Source: Streptomyces sp. NBC_00335 (GTDB lineage Bacteria; Actinomycetota; Actinomycetes; Streptomycetales; Streptomycetaceae). From it: 64,000 nucleotides of DNA. The position numbers were made by a program, and so were the translations under genes. Numbering within the stretch: the first letter of the stretch is position 1; every line of letters starts with the position of its first letter. Shown one piece after another: positions 52,021 through 60,934 of the stretch. The notes under the pieces are model-generated. The model searched no databases and was not told where the DNA came from. It saw only the letters and a program-made list of their open reading frames with translations. Location: positions 5,633,501 to 5,697,500 of the forward strand of contig NZ_CP108006.1 in NCBI RefSeq assembly GCF_036127095.1, read 5' to 3'.

Positions 52021-53382
52021 ATGAACGCCTTATGGGTCACGCTGCTGGTGGTCCTCGCCCTGGCACTCGTACTGCGCTGGCAGCGGCCCACCTGGTACTG
52101 GATGACCTTCGGGGTCACCTTCGCGACGATCCGCGTACTGATCCGCTACCGCTCGGTGATGGACGCCTGCGGGCTCACCGTCCCGCCCTCCCGCTGGCGA
52201 CTAGCACTCGCTCGGGTGGCTAACAGGCCCGCACCTGAGGCTCGTTCGCCGCGCATCCTGCGGCTGCGGCCCACCTCGACCGGCCTGGTCCTACGGCTGA
52301 AACTCCGGCCCGGACAAGACGCGTTCGACTTCTCCGCCTCGTCGGACCGGCTCCGCCACTCCTTCGCCCTCCACAACGTCGTCTCGCACGAGATCCGCTC
52401 CAGCGTCGTCGAGCTGAGGATGACCGGATACGACGTACTCAAGCGGGTAAGCATGCCGACTGCTGCCGCGCCCGATGAACCGCTCCGCGTGCCGGTGGCC
52501 CTGCGGGAAGACGGGCAGGTTCATCACCGGGACTACCGGCAGGTCCCGCACGCCTTGAACGTCGGCGCGACCAAGTCCGGGAAGTCCGTCTACCAACGCA
52601 CGCTCGTCTCCGGCCTGGCCTCACAGAACGTCGCCCTCGTCGGCATCGACTGCAAGAACGGCGTGGAACTCTCGCCGATGGCCCGGCGGTTCACCGCCCT
52701 CGCCGACAACCCGGACGATGCAGCGGAGCTGCTCGCCGCACTCGTCCAGTACATGAGCCGCGTCTACCAGGTAATCCGGGCCGAGCAACGGATCAGCATC
52801 GACCTCCCGGATGCGGAGATCACCGCCGAAATTTGGGACCTGCCCGCGCACCTTCGCCCCGTACCCGTCGTGCTGCTGGTGGATGAGGTTGCGGAGCTCG
52901 CCCTCGCCGCGGGTAAGGCAGAGGAGGCTCGACGGGACCAGATCGTCACCGACCTGGTCCGCCTCGCCCAGCTCGGCCGTGCCGCCGGCATCCACCTGGA
53001 GATCTGCGGCCAGCGCTTCGGCTCCGAACTCGGCAAGGGCATCACCATGCTCCGCGCCCAGCTCACCGGCCGTACCGCCCACCGCGTCAACGACGAAACC
53101 TCGGCCAACATGGCCTTCGGGGACATCTCCCCGGACGCCGTCCTCGCCGCCGTCCAGATCGACAAAGACCGCCCCGGCACCGCCGTGGCCGGAGACTCCT
53201 CCGGCGGCTGGTCCCGCATCCGGGCCCCGCACACCACGCTCCGCCAGGCCGTGAACACCTGCAACGCCCAAGCGCACCGCACCCCGAGCATCCCGGAGTT
53301 GGAGCCCTTCCGGCCCGCGCTCCCGGTACGCGTCCTCGTCGGCAAGGTCCAGCCGAAGACCGCCTCGGCACCTGCCTTCTGA
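52021..53382 (+). CDS. traSA: FtsK/SpoIIIE-type conjugal translocase TraSA
   Basis: A 453-residue membrane-associated DNA pump that transfers double-stranded element DNA between mycelia, needing only this protein. Two N-terminal hydrophobic segments precede the FtsK domain: Walker A Gly182-Ser189 (GATKSGKS), Walker B with Asp288-Glu289 (VVLLVDEVAEL), then DLVRLAQLGRAAGIHLEICGQRFGSE (given in short) and RVNDETSANMAFGDISPDA. The spacing and position after the SCO3933-type gene match pSAM2-type elements. Confidence 0.93.
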   Translation: MNALWVTLLVVLALALVLRWQRPTWYWMTFGVTFATIRVLIRYRSVMDACGLTVPPSRWRLALARVANRPAPEARSPRILRLRPTSTGLVLRLKLRPGQDAFDFSASSDRLRHSFALHNVVSHEIRSSVVELRMTGYDVLKRVSMPTAAAPDEPLRVPVALREDGQVHHRDYRQVPHALNVGATKSGKSVYQRTLVSGLASQNVALVGIDCKNGVELSPMARRFTALADNPDDAAELLAALVQYMSRVYQVIRAEQRISIDLPDAEITAEIWDLPAHLRPVPVVLLVDEVAELALAAGKAEEARRDQIVTDLVRLAQLGRAAGIHLEICGQRFGSELGKGITMLRAQLTGRTAHRVNDETSANMAFGDISPDAVLAAVQIDKDRPGTAVAGDSSGGWSRIRAPHTTLRQAVNTCNAQAHRTPSIPELEPFRPALPVRVLVGKVQPKTASAPAF

Positions 53383-53460
53383 TCACTAGCCCCACCCGGT
53401 CGGCGCGGCCTCATCGCGCCAAGTCCCTACCCCACCCATGCCCGAAACGAGGTGAACACC

Positions 53461-54114
53461 ATGACCCGCCTGGTCCGCCCGGACGCCGTCCTCGTCCAGG
53501 CCGTCATCGCCGGAGCCCTCTCCTTCGCCCACCTCCACGACCTCGCCGAAGCCGCCGGACAGGACGGCTGGAAGGCCTGGGCCTACCCGGTCAGCGTGGA
53601 CCTGCTCCTCGTCGCCGCCTGGCACCGCCTCCGGTCCCTCCGGGATGCGGGGGAGCCCTCGCGGTCGGCCTGGTCCTGGTTCGCCGTAGCCCTCGCGGCC
53701 TCGCTCGGCGCGAACGTCGCGACCGCCGGCCTACTCGACCTCCGCGATGTCCCTGACTGGCTCCGCATCCTCGTCGCTGGATGGCCGGCACTCGCCTTCC
53801 TCGGCGGCACGCTCTTGGTCCACCGGCCTACGTCGCCCAGCGCACCGGAGCTCGGCCCTGACCCGGCGCCCCTGCCCGTGGTCGAGCGGGCGACAGAACC
53901 CGGCGTACAGGCCGACGAGTTCCCCGCCCTACCCGCTCCAGCCCCGGTGCCCGCGACGACGGTCACCGCTCCGCCCGCCCTCGTCGCGCACGCCCAGAAG
54001 ATCGCCGCCGACCACCGCACCCGCACCGGCTTGGACATCGACACCGAGACCCTGCGCGCCCGGCTCGGCGTACCGCCCGCCATGGCCGAAGCCATCGCCG
54101 CCCAGCTCGCCTGA
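53461..54114 (+). CDS. spdB: DUF2637 transfer protein SpdB
   Basis: A 217-residue protein taken from ATG 53461 (GAGG eight bases upstream); GTG 53452 is an in-frame alternative. DUF2637 features: VIAGALSFAHLHDLAEAAGQ, AWAYPVSVDLLLVAAWHRLRSLR with several hydrophobic helices to about residue 125, then a Pro/Ala-rich linker and a C-terminal HTH-like segment (ARLGVPPAMAEAIAAQL). Spd proteins support spread of the element through septate mycelium (pocks). Part of the transfer operon. Confidence 0.85.
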   Translation: MTRLVRPDAVLVQAVIAGALSFAHLHDLAEAAGQDGWKAWAYPVSVDLLLVAAWHRLRSLRDAGEPSRSAWSWFAVALAASLGANVATAGLLDLRDVPDWLRILVAGWPALAFLGGTLLVHRPTSPSAPELGPDPAPLPVVERATEPGVQADEFPALPAPAPVPATTVTAPPALVAHAQKIAADHRTRTGLDIDTETLRARLGVPPAMAEAIAAQLA

Positions 54115-54123
54115 GGAGCTCCC

Positions 54124-54315
54124 ATGCCCGCCCGGATCAACTTCCGCTCGCTCATGAAGATCGGCCCCGTCCAGATCGGCACCTACCGCGATAACCGCGG
54201 CCGCAACAAGGACACCGCCGTCTGCACCACCGACGGCTGCGGCTGGTCCTCGGACTACAACTCCTCGACCGCCGCCCAGCTCGCCGCCCGCTCGCACCGC
54301 TGCCGCGTCGCCTGA
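54124..54315 (+). CDS. mobile element transfer protein, zinc-finger type
   Basis: A 63-residue protein from ATG 54124: RSLMKIGPVQIGTYRDNRGR, then TAVCTTDGCGWSSDYNSS and AARSHRC, with a Cys4-type or Cys3-His zinc pattern. This is the standard small transfer protein between SpdB and RepSA in actinomycete elements. Nine bases separate it from spdB. Confidence 0.8.
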   Translation: MPARINFRSLMKIGPVQIGTYRDNRGRNKDTAVCTTDGCGWSSDYNSSTAAQLAARSHRCRVA

Positions 54316-54332
54316 CCCGAAAGGCCCACGCC

Positions 54333-54491
54333 ATGGACGTCCCGCTCTGGTTCGCCCTGCTGGTCGTCGGTGTCCTCGGCTACAAGCTCGTCCGCCCGCC
54401 GCTCTGGCTCGTCGCCGTGATCCTCGTCGGCGGCTTCCTCCTCGCGGACAGCTTCCTCGCCCCGGCCATCGACACCGCGATCAACAAGTAA
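54333..54491 (+). CDS. small two-helix membrane protein of the transfer operon
   Basis: A 52-residue protein from ATG 54333 to TAA. Two hydrophobic helices (WFALLVVGVLGYKLV and WLVAVILVGGFLLADSFLA) joined by RPP; ends AIDTAINK. It is too short for many gene callers but lies in a gap of 200 bp between transfer genes, shows high GC3 and has GAAAGG upstream. It resembles the chromosomal 64-residue protein at 40622. Likely an Spd-type component. Confidence 0.7.
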   Translation: MDVPLWFALLVVGVLGYKLVRPPLWLVAVILVGGFLLADSFLAPAIDTAINK

Positions 54492-54514
54492 CCCGCCCTG
54501 GAAGGAGAACGGCC

Positions 54515-54835
54515 ATGTTCAAGCCCAAGTACCCCAGCCCCGACACCTACACCCCGGCGACCATCCGCCCGACCCCCATGCCCGTCGAGTACTCGGAGCC
54601 CGGCTCGGCGCCCGTCCCGGTGAAGTCCCCGAGCGCCTTCGGCGGCCTGGTCCAGAGCTCGCCCGGCACCGCGCTCGCAATCGCCGCCGGCGGAGTCGCT
54701 GGAGTCCTCGCGCTGGCCTCCGTCGCTGTGTCACTGCTCTTGGCCGTCGCGGTCACCGCCGTCGCCCTGTCCATCAGCGCCGTCGTCATGCTCTTCCTCG
54801 TCCGCGCCCTGCGCCAGGAGTTCAAGAGCCGTTGA
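54515..54835 (+). CDS. SpdD-like transfer protein
   Basis: A 106-residue protein from ATG 54515 with GGAGAACGG upstream. A Pro-rich N-terminus (SPDTYTPATIRPTPMPVEYSEPG) is followed by GGLVQSSPGTALAIAAGGVAG and a long hydrophobic region to about residue 95, ending RALRQEFKSR. This is the layout of SpdD-type spread proteins. Confidence 0.75.
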   Translation: MFKPKYPSPDTYTPATIRPTPMPVEYSEPGSAPVPVKSPSAFGGLVQSSPGTALAIAAGGVAGVLALASVAVSLLLAVAVTAVALSISAVVMLFLVRALRQEFKSR

Positions 54836-54924
54836 CCGGCCCCGGGACGGCCTCAACCGCCAAGTCTCCGCCGTCCCGGCGCCGCATTCCTGCCCGATCC
54901 AACGAACCGGACGGAACCACCATC

Positions 54925-55107
54925 ATGAAGCAGAACACCCCGGGAGAGCTCTGCCCGAACTGCGACGGCCACGCCTCCGTCGCCATCACCCTCGGCGGCC
55001 GCGACCACAACGGCCACCTCCGCACGATCACCGCCCACTGCTTCACCTGCCACGGCACCGGAACGCGCCGCCCCATCCGCCGTCCCCACTGGACGGTGAC
55101 CGCGTGA
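54925..55107 (+). CDS. small zinc-binding protein of the transfer/replication operon
   Basis: A 60-residue protein from ATG 54925. Two CxxC pairs (CPNCDG and CFTCHGTG) resemble DnaJ-type zinc fingers. Its stop overlaps the RepSA start by four bases (GTGA). Small proteins of this kind precede RepSA in related elements; exact role unknown. Confidence 0.7.
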   Translation: MKQNTPGELCPNCDGHASVAITLGGRDHNGHLRTITAHCFTCHGTGTRRPIRRPHWTVTA

Positions 55108-56480
55108 CCAACACCGCGACCATCGCGGGCCTGGACCCGGCCACCCTCGGCGACATGCTGAAGGTGGCCGGCGCCCCCGGCTACGCACGCTGGGAAGACC
55201 AGATCCACCGCACCGGAGGATGCTCCGACCCGATCCACATCACCGGCTGGACCATCGCCAAGGACAAGACCTCCGGCGAGATCCTGCACCGCTACTCCAC
55301 CGAGAACGAGCCTGGTGCCCGCCTCCGCATCGCCTGTGGCAACCGCCGCGCGTCCCGTTGCCCGGCCTGCGCTTGGACATACGCCGGAGACACCTATCAC
55401 CTGATCCGGGCAGGCCTGGCGGGAGACGACCGCCGCGACATCCCCGCGACGGTCCGCGAACACCCCCGCGTCTTCGCCACCCTCACCGCCCCGTCCTTCG
55501 GCCCGGTCCACAATCGCCCCACCGGCCGGCCTTGCCGCTGCGGCACGCACCACCAGGAGGACGCGCTCGAACTCGGCACCGCCCTCGACCCGGCCAGGTA
55601 CGACTACGCCGCCGCTGTCCTCTTCAACAACCACGCGGGACAGCTCTGGCAGCGCTTCACCACTCGCCTACGCCGTGAGATCGCCGCCTCCGCCGGCCTC
55701 ACCCAACGCGAGCTGAAGGAGGAAGCCCGGATCTCCTACGGCAAGGTCGCCGAGTTCCAGAAGCGCGGCGCCATCCACTTCCACGCCGTGATCCGGATCG
55801 ACGGACCCGCAGGCCCGCTCGGCCCTCCGCCGTCCTGGGCCACCACGGAGCTGCTCGACCGCTCGATCCGGGCCGCCGTAGCCCACGCCTACACCTCGAT
55901 CACCGTCCCGGCCGCTGCTCACCAACCCGCCCGCACCTTCAGGTGGGGAACCCAGCTCGACGTACGCCCGATCAAGGCCTTCGGGGACGGCTCCGACATC
56001 ACCGAACAGGCGGTCGCCTCGTACGTCGCCAAGTACGCAACCAAGGCTGCCGAGAACACCGGCACCCTCGACCGTCGCATCGGCAACCGCGAGGCCTTGG
56101 TCCTTCTGGACGTCCCCGACCACACAGCCCGCCTGATCGGGGCCTGCCTCGACCTCGACCCGCTCTACCCGGACCGCCGCCTTGCCGCCTGGTCGCACAT
56201 GCTCGGCTTCCGCGGCCACTTCTCCACCAAGTCGAGGCAGTACTCCACCACCCTCGGCGCCCTCCGCCAGACCCGCGCCGACTACCGCGCCGCCCAGGAA
56301 CGCGAAGCCCGCGGCCTGGACGACGTCGAGCCGGACACCGTGCTCGTCCTCGCCTCCTGGCAGTACGTCGGCCACGGACACAGCCCGGGGGAATCCGTCC
56401 TCGCCGCCACCATCGCCCGGGATATCCAACTCAACCGCCAGACCGCCCGCGAAGCCCTGCAAGGAGAGCAGCATGAATGA
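55104..56480 (+). CDS. repSA: RepSA-type rolling-circle replication initiator
   Basis: A 458-residue protein from GTG 55104. An N-terminal Cys-rich part (CGNRRASRCPACAWTYAGD, PCRCGTHH) precedes the HUH motif GAIHFHAVIRID (His225, His227) and the catalytic Tyr region (SYVAKYATK, Tyr307/Tyr311). RepSA-type proteins nick the element at its double-strand origin after excision and replicate it for transfer. It overlaps xis by eight bases. Confidence 0.92.
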   Translation: MTNTATIAGLDPATLGDMLKVAGAPGYARWEDQIHRTGGCSDPIHITGWTIAKDKTSGEILHRYSTENEPGARLRIACGNRRASRCPACAWTYAGDTYHLIRAGLAGDDRRDIPATVREHPRVFATLTAPSFGPVHNRPTGRPCRCGTHHQEDALELGTALDPARYDYAAAVLFNNHAGQLWQRFTTRLRREIAASAGLTQRELKEEARISYGKVAEFQKRGAIHFHAVIRIDGPAGPLGPPPSWATTELLDRSIRAAVAHAYTSITVPAAAHQPARTFRWGTQLDVRPIKAFGDGSDITEQAVASYVAKYATKAAENTGTLDRRIGNREALVLLDVPDHTARLIGACLDLDPLYPDRRLAAWSHMLGFRGHFSTKSRQYSTTLGALRQTRADYRAAQEREARGLDDVEPDTVLVLASWQYVGHGHSPGESVLAATIARDIQLNRQTAREALQGEQHE

Positions 56481-56676
56481 GCGCTACCTCAGCGTCGTCC
56501 AGGTCGCCGAACTGCTCGGCACCACCGTGCGGTTCCCCCGACGCCTCGTCGAGGAACGGCGGATCACGTACGTGAAGGTGGGCCGACACGTCCGTATCCC
56601 TGAGAGCGCCGTCCGGGCCTACATCGAAGCCCACACCGTCGCGCCGCGCCGCAGCCGTCTAGGGGTGGCAGCCTGA
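56473..56676 (+). CDS. xis: excisionase, MerR/AlpA-like HTH
   Basis: A 67-residue DNA-binding protein from ATG 56473 with AGGAGAG upstream. Winged HTH: YLSVVQVAELLGTTVRFPRRLVEERRITYVKVGRHVRIPES in two parts. It directs Int towards excision. The stop shares its last base with the int start region (TGATGG), the rep-xis-int order of pSAM2-type elements. Confidence 0.88.
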   Translation: MNERYLSVVQVAELLGTTVRFPRRLVEERRITYVKVGRHVRIPESAVRAYIEAHTVAPRRSRLGVAA

Positions 56677-57884
56677 TGGCCGGGAAGCGCCGACCGTTCG
56701 GCCGGGTCCGCAAGCTGCCCTCCGGGCGGTACCAGGCTCGGTACCTCGGCCCGGACGGACAGCTCCGCCCCGCGCCCGAGACCTTCCGTACCAAGAAGGA
56801 CGCGGACGACTGGCTCGCCGACACGCAGACCGAGATGCGACGGGGTGACTGGCGTGATCCCGACGCCGGGAAGGTCGCCTTCGGGCCGTACGCCGTCGCC
56901 TGGATCAAAGAGCGTGAGCTGACCAGCACCACGCGACAGCTCTACGGCTCGCTCCTCAAGCACCACCTGGACCCGGTCCTCGGCGGGGTCAACCTGGGGG
57001 AGATCTCGCCACCCCTCGTACGGCGCTGGCGTGCCGACAAGCTCGCCGGCGGTACCGGGCCCACCACGGTGGCCAAGGCCTACGCCCTGCTCCGCGCCAT
57101 CCTGGGTACGGCCGTGTCCGACGAGCTGATCCGGCGCAACCCCTGCCAGGTCAAGGGCGCCAGCAGCGTGCACACCCCGGAGCGACCCACCGCCACGGTT
57201 AAGGAGGTCTACGCGCTGGCCGAATCGATCCAGCCGCGCTACCGGACCCTCGTGCTCATGGCCGGATTCCTCGGGCTGCGCTGGGGCGAGCTGATCGGCC
57301 TCCACCGGCGGGATGTCGATCTGGAGCAACGGACCGTGCGTGTCCGGCGGGCTGTCGCCGAACTGAGCAACGGGCAGCGGGAGATCAAGGCGCCGAAGAG
57401 TGCCGCGGGTAAGAGGACGGTCTCCATCCCCGGCGTGATCCTCCCGGACCTTCATGAACACCTGAAGCGGTACGCGGAGGCCGGCGCCGATGGGCGTGTC
57501 TTCGTCGGGGCCAAGGGGGCGACCCCGCGCCGGAACCACTTCAACCGGCTCTGGCACAAGGCGTGTCGAGAAGCGGGGATCAAGGGGCTGCACTTCCACG
57601 ATCTCCGGCACACGGGCAACACGCTGGCCGCGTCAACGGGTGCCAGCACCCGGGAGTTGATGACGCGCATGGGTCACAGCACCGCCCGTGCCGCGCTGAT
57701 CTACCAGCACGCCAGCGCCGATCGGGACCGGCTGATCGCCGATGCCCTGAGCGGGCTCGTGAAGAAGAGCCGCAAGATCGAGAAGCCCAAGGTCCCCAAG
57801 ACTTCCAAGAAGCCCGTGAGGGCCACCAAGGGCACGAAGGAAGATCCACAGCGGAAGGGGCACGCAGGGGGCACGCGGAGCTGA
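56676..57884 (+). CDS. int: site-specific tyrosine recombinase (integrase)
   Basis: A 402-residue integrase from ATG 56676. An AP2-like N-terminal arm-binding region (LPSGRYQARYLGPDGQ), core-binding helices, then the catalytic domain with Arg202, His308, Arg311, His334 and Tyr343 all present (LRWGEL, HDLRHTGNT, MGHSTARAALIYQHAS). A Lys-rich tail (KIEKPKVPKTSKKPVRATK) follows. It ends nine bases before attR, the expected position for an integrase acting on a tRNA-Gly att site. Confidence 0.96.
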   Translation: MAGKRRPFGRVRKLPSGRYQARYLGPDGQLRPAPETFRTKKDADDWLADTQTEMRRGDWRDPDAGKVAFGPYAVAWIKERELTSTTRQLYGSLLKHHLDPVLGGVNLGEISPPLVRRWRADKLAGGTGPTTVAKAYALLRAILGTAVSDELIRRNPCQVKGASSVHTPERPTATVKEVYALAESIQPRYRTLVLMAGFLGLRWGELIGLHRRDVDLEQRTVRVRRAVAELSNGQREIKAPKSAAGKRTVSIPGVILPDLHEHLKRYAEAGADGRVFVGAKGATPRRNHFNRLWHKACREAGIKGLHFHDLRHTGNTLAASTGASTRELMTRMGHSTARAALIYQHASADRDRLIADALSGLVKKSRKIEKPKVPKTSKKPVRATKGTKEDPQRKGHAGGTRS

Positions 57885-57893
57885 TCGCAGCCC

Positions 57894-57995
57894 CGGGAAC
57901 GACGAAGGGCCAGGTCGAGGAAACATCCTCTGACCTGGCCCTTTGCGTCTCTGAGCGGGTGACGGGAATCGAACCCGCGTAGCTAGTTTGGAAGA
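57894..57995. repeat. attR, direct repeat joined to the intact tRNA-Gly
   Basis: Identical to 41327-41428. The identity ends in the anticodon loop of tRNA-Gly; to the right the host supplies the 5' half. The element's attP copy thus restores the tRNA 3' half and its terminator. Confidence 0.92.
57907..57941 (-). terminator. terminator of tRNA-Gly
   Basis: 10-bp arms GGGCCAGGTC / GACCTGGCCC with an extra inner pairing GAGG / CCTC, located 13 bases beyond the tRNA 3' end. It is duplicated with attL. Confidence 0.8.
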
Positions 57996-58024
57996 CTAGT
58001 GCTCTACCATTGAGCTACACCCGC
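57954..58024 (-). tRNA. tRNA-Gly(UCC)
   Basis: Reading on the minus strand: acceptor GCGGGTG / CACCCGC, D arm GCTC-AATGGTA-GAGC, anticodon loop CTTCCAA (anticodon TCC), T arm GCGGG-TTCGATT-CCCGT and discriminator T; CCA is not encoded. It is the integration target of the element; the gene remains intact after integration. Confidence 0.96.
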
Positions 58025-58224
58025 AGCACGTGCGACGCAGGTCCGGGGACCGCGGCACGAACAGCATCCTAGCGGGTCCCGGCGGGGGATCGCACACAGC
58101 ATTTCGCGCCCGCGTGTGGCCGCGGCCGCGCCGCCGGGGCATCGCCGTGGGCCCCGGGCGCGCCTTTCGCCGAAACTCCGCGCGGCGGAGGGTCTTCGGG
58201 CATGTACCCTACGTGTCGCACCGA

Positions 58225-58301
58225 CGGGGTGTGGCGCAGCTTGGTAGCGCGTCCGCTTTGGGAGCGGAAGGTCGTCGGTTCGAATCCGGCCACCCCGACC
58301 A
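58225..58301 (+). tRNA. tRNA-Pro(UGG)
   Basis: Acceptor CGGGGTG / CACCCCG, D arm with GGCGCAGCTTGGTAGCGC, anticodon loop CTTTGGG (anticodon TGG), T arm with GGTTCGAATCC; discriminator A and CCA are encoded. It lies between tRNA-Gly (opposite strand) and tig. The 200 bases between the two tRNAs show no gene. Confidence 0.96.
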
Positions 58302-58488
58302 GCAGGAGGACCGCGCGATCCCCCTTCGGGACCGCGTTGATGATCGCGTTGTGGGCTGATTGCCGCTTGCGGCTACTATGCAAGCTGCGTGCCCGTGTGT
58401 CTGATGTACCGGGCCCGATCCGCTGAGAACCGCTAGACCGCGGCGATGAGCAGAGACCCCCAGCAGTCAGCCACAAGGAGACCGAACC

Positions 58489-59901
58489 GTGAAGAGCGCC
58501 GTGGAGACCCTGAACCCGACTCGGGTTCGGCTCACTGTTGAGGTGCCCTTCGAGGAGCTCAAGGACAGCCTCGACGCGGCCTACAAGAAGATCAACCAGC
58601 AGGTCACGGTGAAGGGCTTCCGCAAGGGCAAGATCCCGGCCCGTGTCATCGACCAGCGCTTCGGCCGCGGTGCGGTGCTGGAGGAGGCCGTCAACGACGC
58701 CCTCCCGAAGTTCTACACCGAGGCCGTCAACGAGGCCGACCTGAACCCGCTGGGCCAGCCCGACGTCGACATCACCGAGCTGAAGGACGGCGAACTGCTG
58801 GCCTTCACCGCCGAGGTCGACATCCGTCCCGCGATCGAGATCCCGGACTACTCCGGCATCGAGGTCACCGTGGACGCCGTCGAGGTCTCGGACGAGGACG
58901 TCGAGAAGTCGGTCGAGCAGCTGCGCGGCCGTTTCGCGACCACCAAGGACGTCGAGCGCGCGGCGCAGGACGGCGACGTCGTCACCATCGACCTCGAGGC
59001 CAAGGTCGACGGCGAGGTGCTGGAGGACGGTGTCGCCCAGGACGTCTCCTACACCATCGGCTCGGGCGAGCTTCTCGAAGGCATCGACGAGGCCGTCAAG
59101 GGCCTGGAGGCCGGTGGCGAGGCCACCTTCACCTCCCAGCTGAAGGGCGGCTCCGCCGAGGGCAAGGACTCCGAGGTCACCGTCAAGGTCACCAAGGTCC
59201 AGGCCCGTGAGCTGCCGGAGCTGGACGACGAGTTCGCCGGCCTGGCCAGCGAGTTCGACACCATCGAGGAGCTGAAGGCCGACAGCCGCAAGCGCCTCGA
59301 GAACATGAAGCAGTACGACCAGGCCACGCAGGCCCAGGAGCGCGTCCTGGAGAAGCTGCTGGAGCTCGTCGAGGTCCCGATCCCCGAGAAGCTCCTCGCG
59401 GACGAGGTCCAGACGCGCAAGCACAACCTGGAGCACCACCAGCTCGGCCAGATGGGCCTCACCATCGAGAAGTACCTGGAGATCCAGGGCAAGACGGTCG
59501 AGGAGTTCGACGCCGAGACCGCCGAGCAGGCGATCAAGGGCATCAAGACCCAGTTCGTCCTCGACGAGCTGGTCAACAAGGAGAAGCTGAACGTGAACCA
59601 GGAGGAGCTCACCGAGCACCTCATGCGTCGCGCCGCCTCCTCCGGCATGTCCCCCGACCAGTTCGCCCAGGCCGTCGTCGAGGGTGGCCAGGTTCCGATG
59701 CTCGTCGGCGAGGTCGCCCGCGGCAAGGCCCTCGCGGCCGTCGTCGAGGCCGCCAAGGTCACCGACACCAACGGTGAGGTCGTCGACCTCTCCGACGACG
59801 AGGACGACGAGAACGCTGAGAACGCGGTCGAGCAGGCTGCCGAGACCGTCGAGAACGTGGTCGAGGCCGACGGCGAGATCGCGGCCGACGAAGCCAAGTA
59901 A
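58489..59901 (+). CDS. tig: trigger factor
   Basis: A 470-residue ribosome-associated chaperone and prolyl isomerase. The start is GTG 58489 behind AAGGAGACC. The ribosome-binding signature GFRKGKIP is at residues 43-50, the PPIase domain at about 150-245 ([30 protein letters not shown]), and the helical substrate cradle from 250 to 430, ending in an acidic tail ([16 protein letters not shown]). A TACTAT -10-like element lies at about 58373-58378. It precedes clpP1-clpP2-clpX as in other Streptomyces. Confidence 0.97.
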   Translation: MKSAVETLNPTRVRLTVEVPFEELKDSLDAAYKKINQQVTVKGFRKGKIPARVIDQRFGRGAVLEEAVNDALPKFYTEAVNEADLNPLGQPDVDITELKDGELLAFTAEVDIRPAIEIPDYSGIEVTVDAVEVSDEDVEKSVEQLRGRFATTKDVERAAQDGDVVTIDLEAKVDGEVLEDGVAQDVSYTIGSGELLEGIDEAVKGLEAGGEATFTSQLKGGSAEGKDSEVTVKVTKVQARELPELDDEFAGLASEFDTIEELKADSRKRLENMKQYDQATQAQERVLEKLLELVEVPIPEKLLADEVQTRKHNLEHHQLGQMGLTIEKYLEIQGKTVEEFDAETAEQAIKGIKTQFVLDELVNKEKLNVNQEELTEHLMRRAASSGMSPDQFAQAVVEGGQVPMLVGEVARGKALAAVVEAAKVTDTNGEVVDLSDDEDDENAENAVEQAAETVENVVEADGEIAADEAK

Positions 59902-59938
59902 CACCCGGGGTCACCCCCACTGAGCAGCACCAGAGCAC

Positions 59939-59980
59939 GGCCCGGAGGGCCCGTACGCCATCGCGTCCGGGCCCTTCGGC
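59939..59980 (+). terminator. tig terminator
   Basis: Imperfect GC-rich stem built from GGCCCGGAGGGCCCG and CGGGCCCTTCGGCC with an internal TACG/CG-rich loop, about 38 bases after the tig stop. Confidence 0.55.
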
Positions 59981-60040
59981 CTTGCTGCGGGACGCCCTCC
60001 CGGAGACCCCCTGCGAGACCCTCCGTGAGGGGCCTCTGAC

Positions 60041-60058
60041 CTTGCGCTCCGAGCGAAC
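60041..60058 (-). promoter_or_regulatory. ClgR-like operator of clpP1
   Basis: On the minus strand the site reads GTTCGCTCGGAGCGCAAG, matching GTTCGC-N5-GCG, the core of the ClgR recognition motif published for Streptomyces clp and lon genes. It lies about 165 bases before the clpP1 start. Confidence 0.6.
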
Positions 60059-60222
60059 AGTTCGGGAAGCGGGATGGCGTTGTCGTAGCTGCGCGTTAGG
60101 GTCCATGAATACGAGGGCACGGGAGTACCCGACGCCGGTGGACATCGTCCGCACGGCAGGTCCGCGCCCCAGAACGAGACGCTGAGACGGCACATGGCCG
60201 TCGGAGACGAGCAGGTGGATAC

Positions 60223-60840
60223 GTGACGAATCTGAAGCCTTACGCCGCGGGTGAGCCGTCCATCGGTGGCGGCCTCGGCGACCATGTCTACAACCGGCTG
60301 CTCGGCGAGCGCATCATCTTCCTCGGCCAGCAGGTCGACGACGACATCGCCAACAAGATCACCGCGCAGCTCCTGCTCCTGGCCGCCGAGCCGGAGAAGG
60401 ACATCTACCTGTACATCAACAGCCCCGGTGGCTCGGTGACGGCCGGCATGGCCGTCTACGACACCATGCAGTACATCCCGAACGACGTGGTCACCATCGG
60501 TATGGGCATGGCGGCCTCCATGGGCCAGTTCCTGCTCACCGGCGGCACCCCGGGCAAGCGCTTCGCGCTCCCGAACACCGACATCCTGATGCACCAGGGC
60601 TCCGCCGGCATCGGCGGCACCGCCTCGGACATCAAGATCCAGGCCCAGTACCTGCTGCGCACGAAGCAGCGCATGGCTGAGATCACCGCGCACCACTCCG
60701 GCCAGACCGTGGAGACGATCATCCGCGACGGTGACCGCGACCGCTGGTACACGGCGGAAGAGGCCAAGGCCTACGGCCTGATCGACGAGATCATCTCCGC
60801 CGCGTCGCTGGTCCCGGGCGGCGGCGGCACCGGGGCCTGA
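60223..60840 (+). CDS. clpP1: ATP-dependent Clp protease proteolytic subunit 1
   Basis: A 205-residue serine peptidase subunit from GTG 60223 (GAGCAGGTGG upstream). Catalytic triad Ser99 (GMAASMGQ), His124 (DILMHQ) and Asp173 (GDRDRW) are intact; the oligomerisation segment [11 protein letters not shown] is conserved. It forms a mixed ClpP1-ClpP2 barrel fed by ClpX or ClpC. First gene of the clpP1-clpP2 operon, with a ClgR-like box upstream. Confidence 0.97.
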   Translation: MTNLKPYAAGEPSIGGGLGDHVYNRLLGERIIFLGQQVDDDIANKITAQLLLLAAEPEKDIYLYINSPGGSVTAGMAVYDTMQYIPNDVVTIGMGMAASMGQFLLTGGTPGKRFALPNTDILMHQGSAGIGGTASDIKIQAQYLLRTKQRMAEITAHHSGQTVETIIRDGDRDRWYTAEEAKAYGLIDEIISAASLVPGGGGTGA

Positions 60841-60934
60841 TCCCGGCCCCGGCCCGGCGTGAGGGATCCCCTACGGGGGCCCTTCGCCCGCCCCGCACCA
60901 GGCAAGCCTCAGCCCGCAGAACGCCACCAGGACG

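Larger units (their letters stand above)
41327..57995. mobile_element. integrated AICE of the pSAM2 type at tRNA-Gly
   Basis: The 16.6-kb element is bounded by 102-bp identical direct repeats (41327-41428 and 57894-57995). The repeat holds the 3' half of tRNA-Gly with its terminator; the right copy is continuous with the intact tRNA. Backbone genes on the plus strand are a KorSA-like GntR gene, the SCO3933-type regulator, TraSA, SpdB, small transfer proteins, RepSA, Xis and Int, with a Nudix (Pif-like) gene divergent. The left part holds regulators and cargo. The intact tRNA, Int and Rep motifs and identical ends suggest it can still excise. Confidence 0.92.
59902..60222. other. 321-bp gap between tig and clpP1
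   Basis: Holds the tig terminator (59939-59980), a ClgR-like operator (60041-60058) and presumably the clpP1 promoter. No gene. Confidence 0.6.

Noticed and set aside
58069..59904. Long minus-strand frame opposite tig
   Set aside because: Leu/Asp-rich antisense shadow of trigger factor, also crossing tRNA-Pro.
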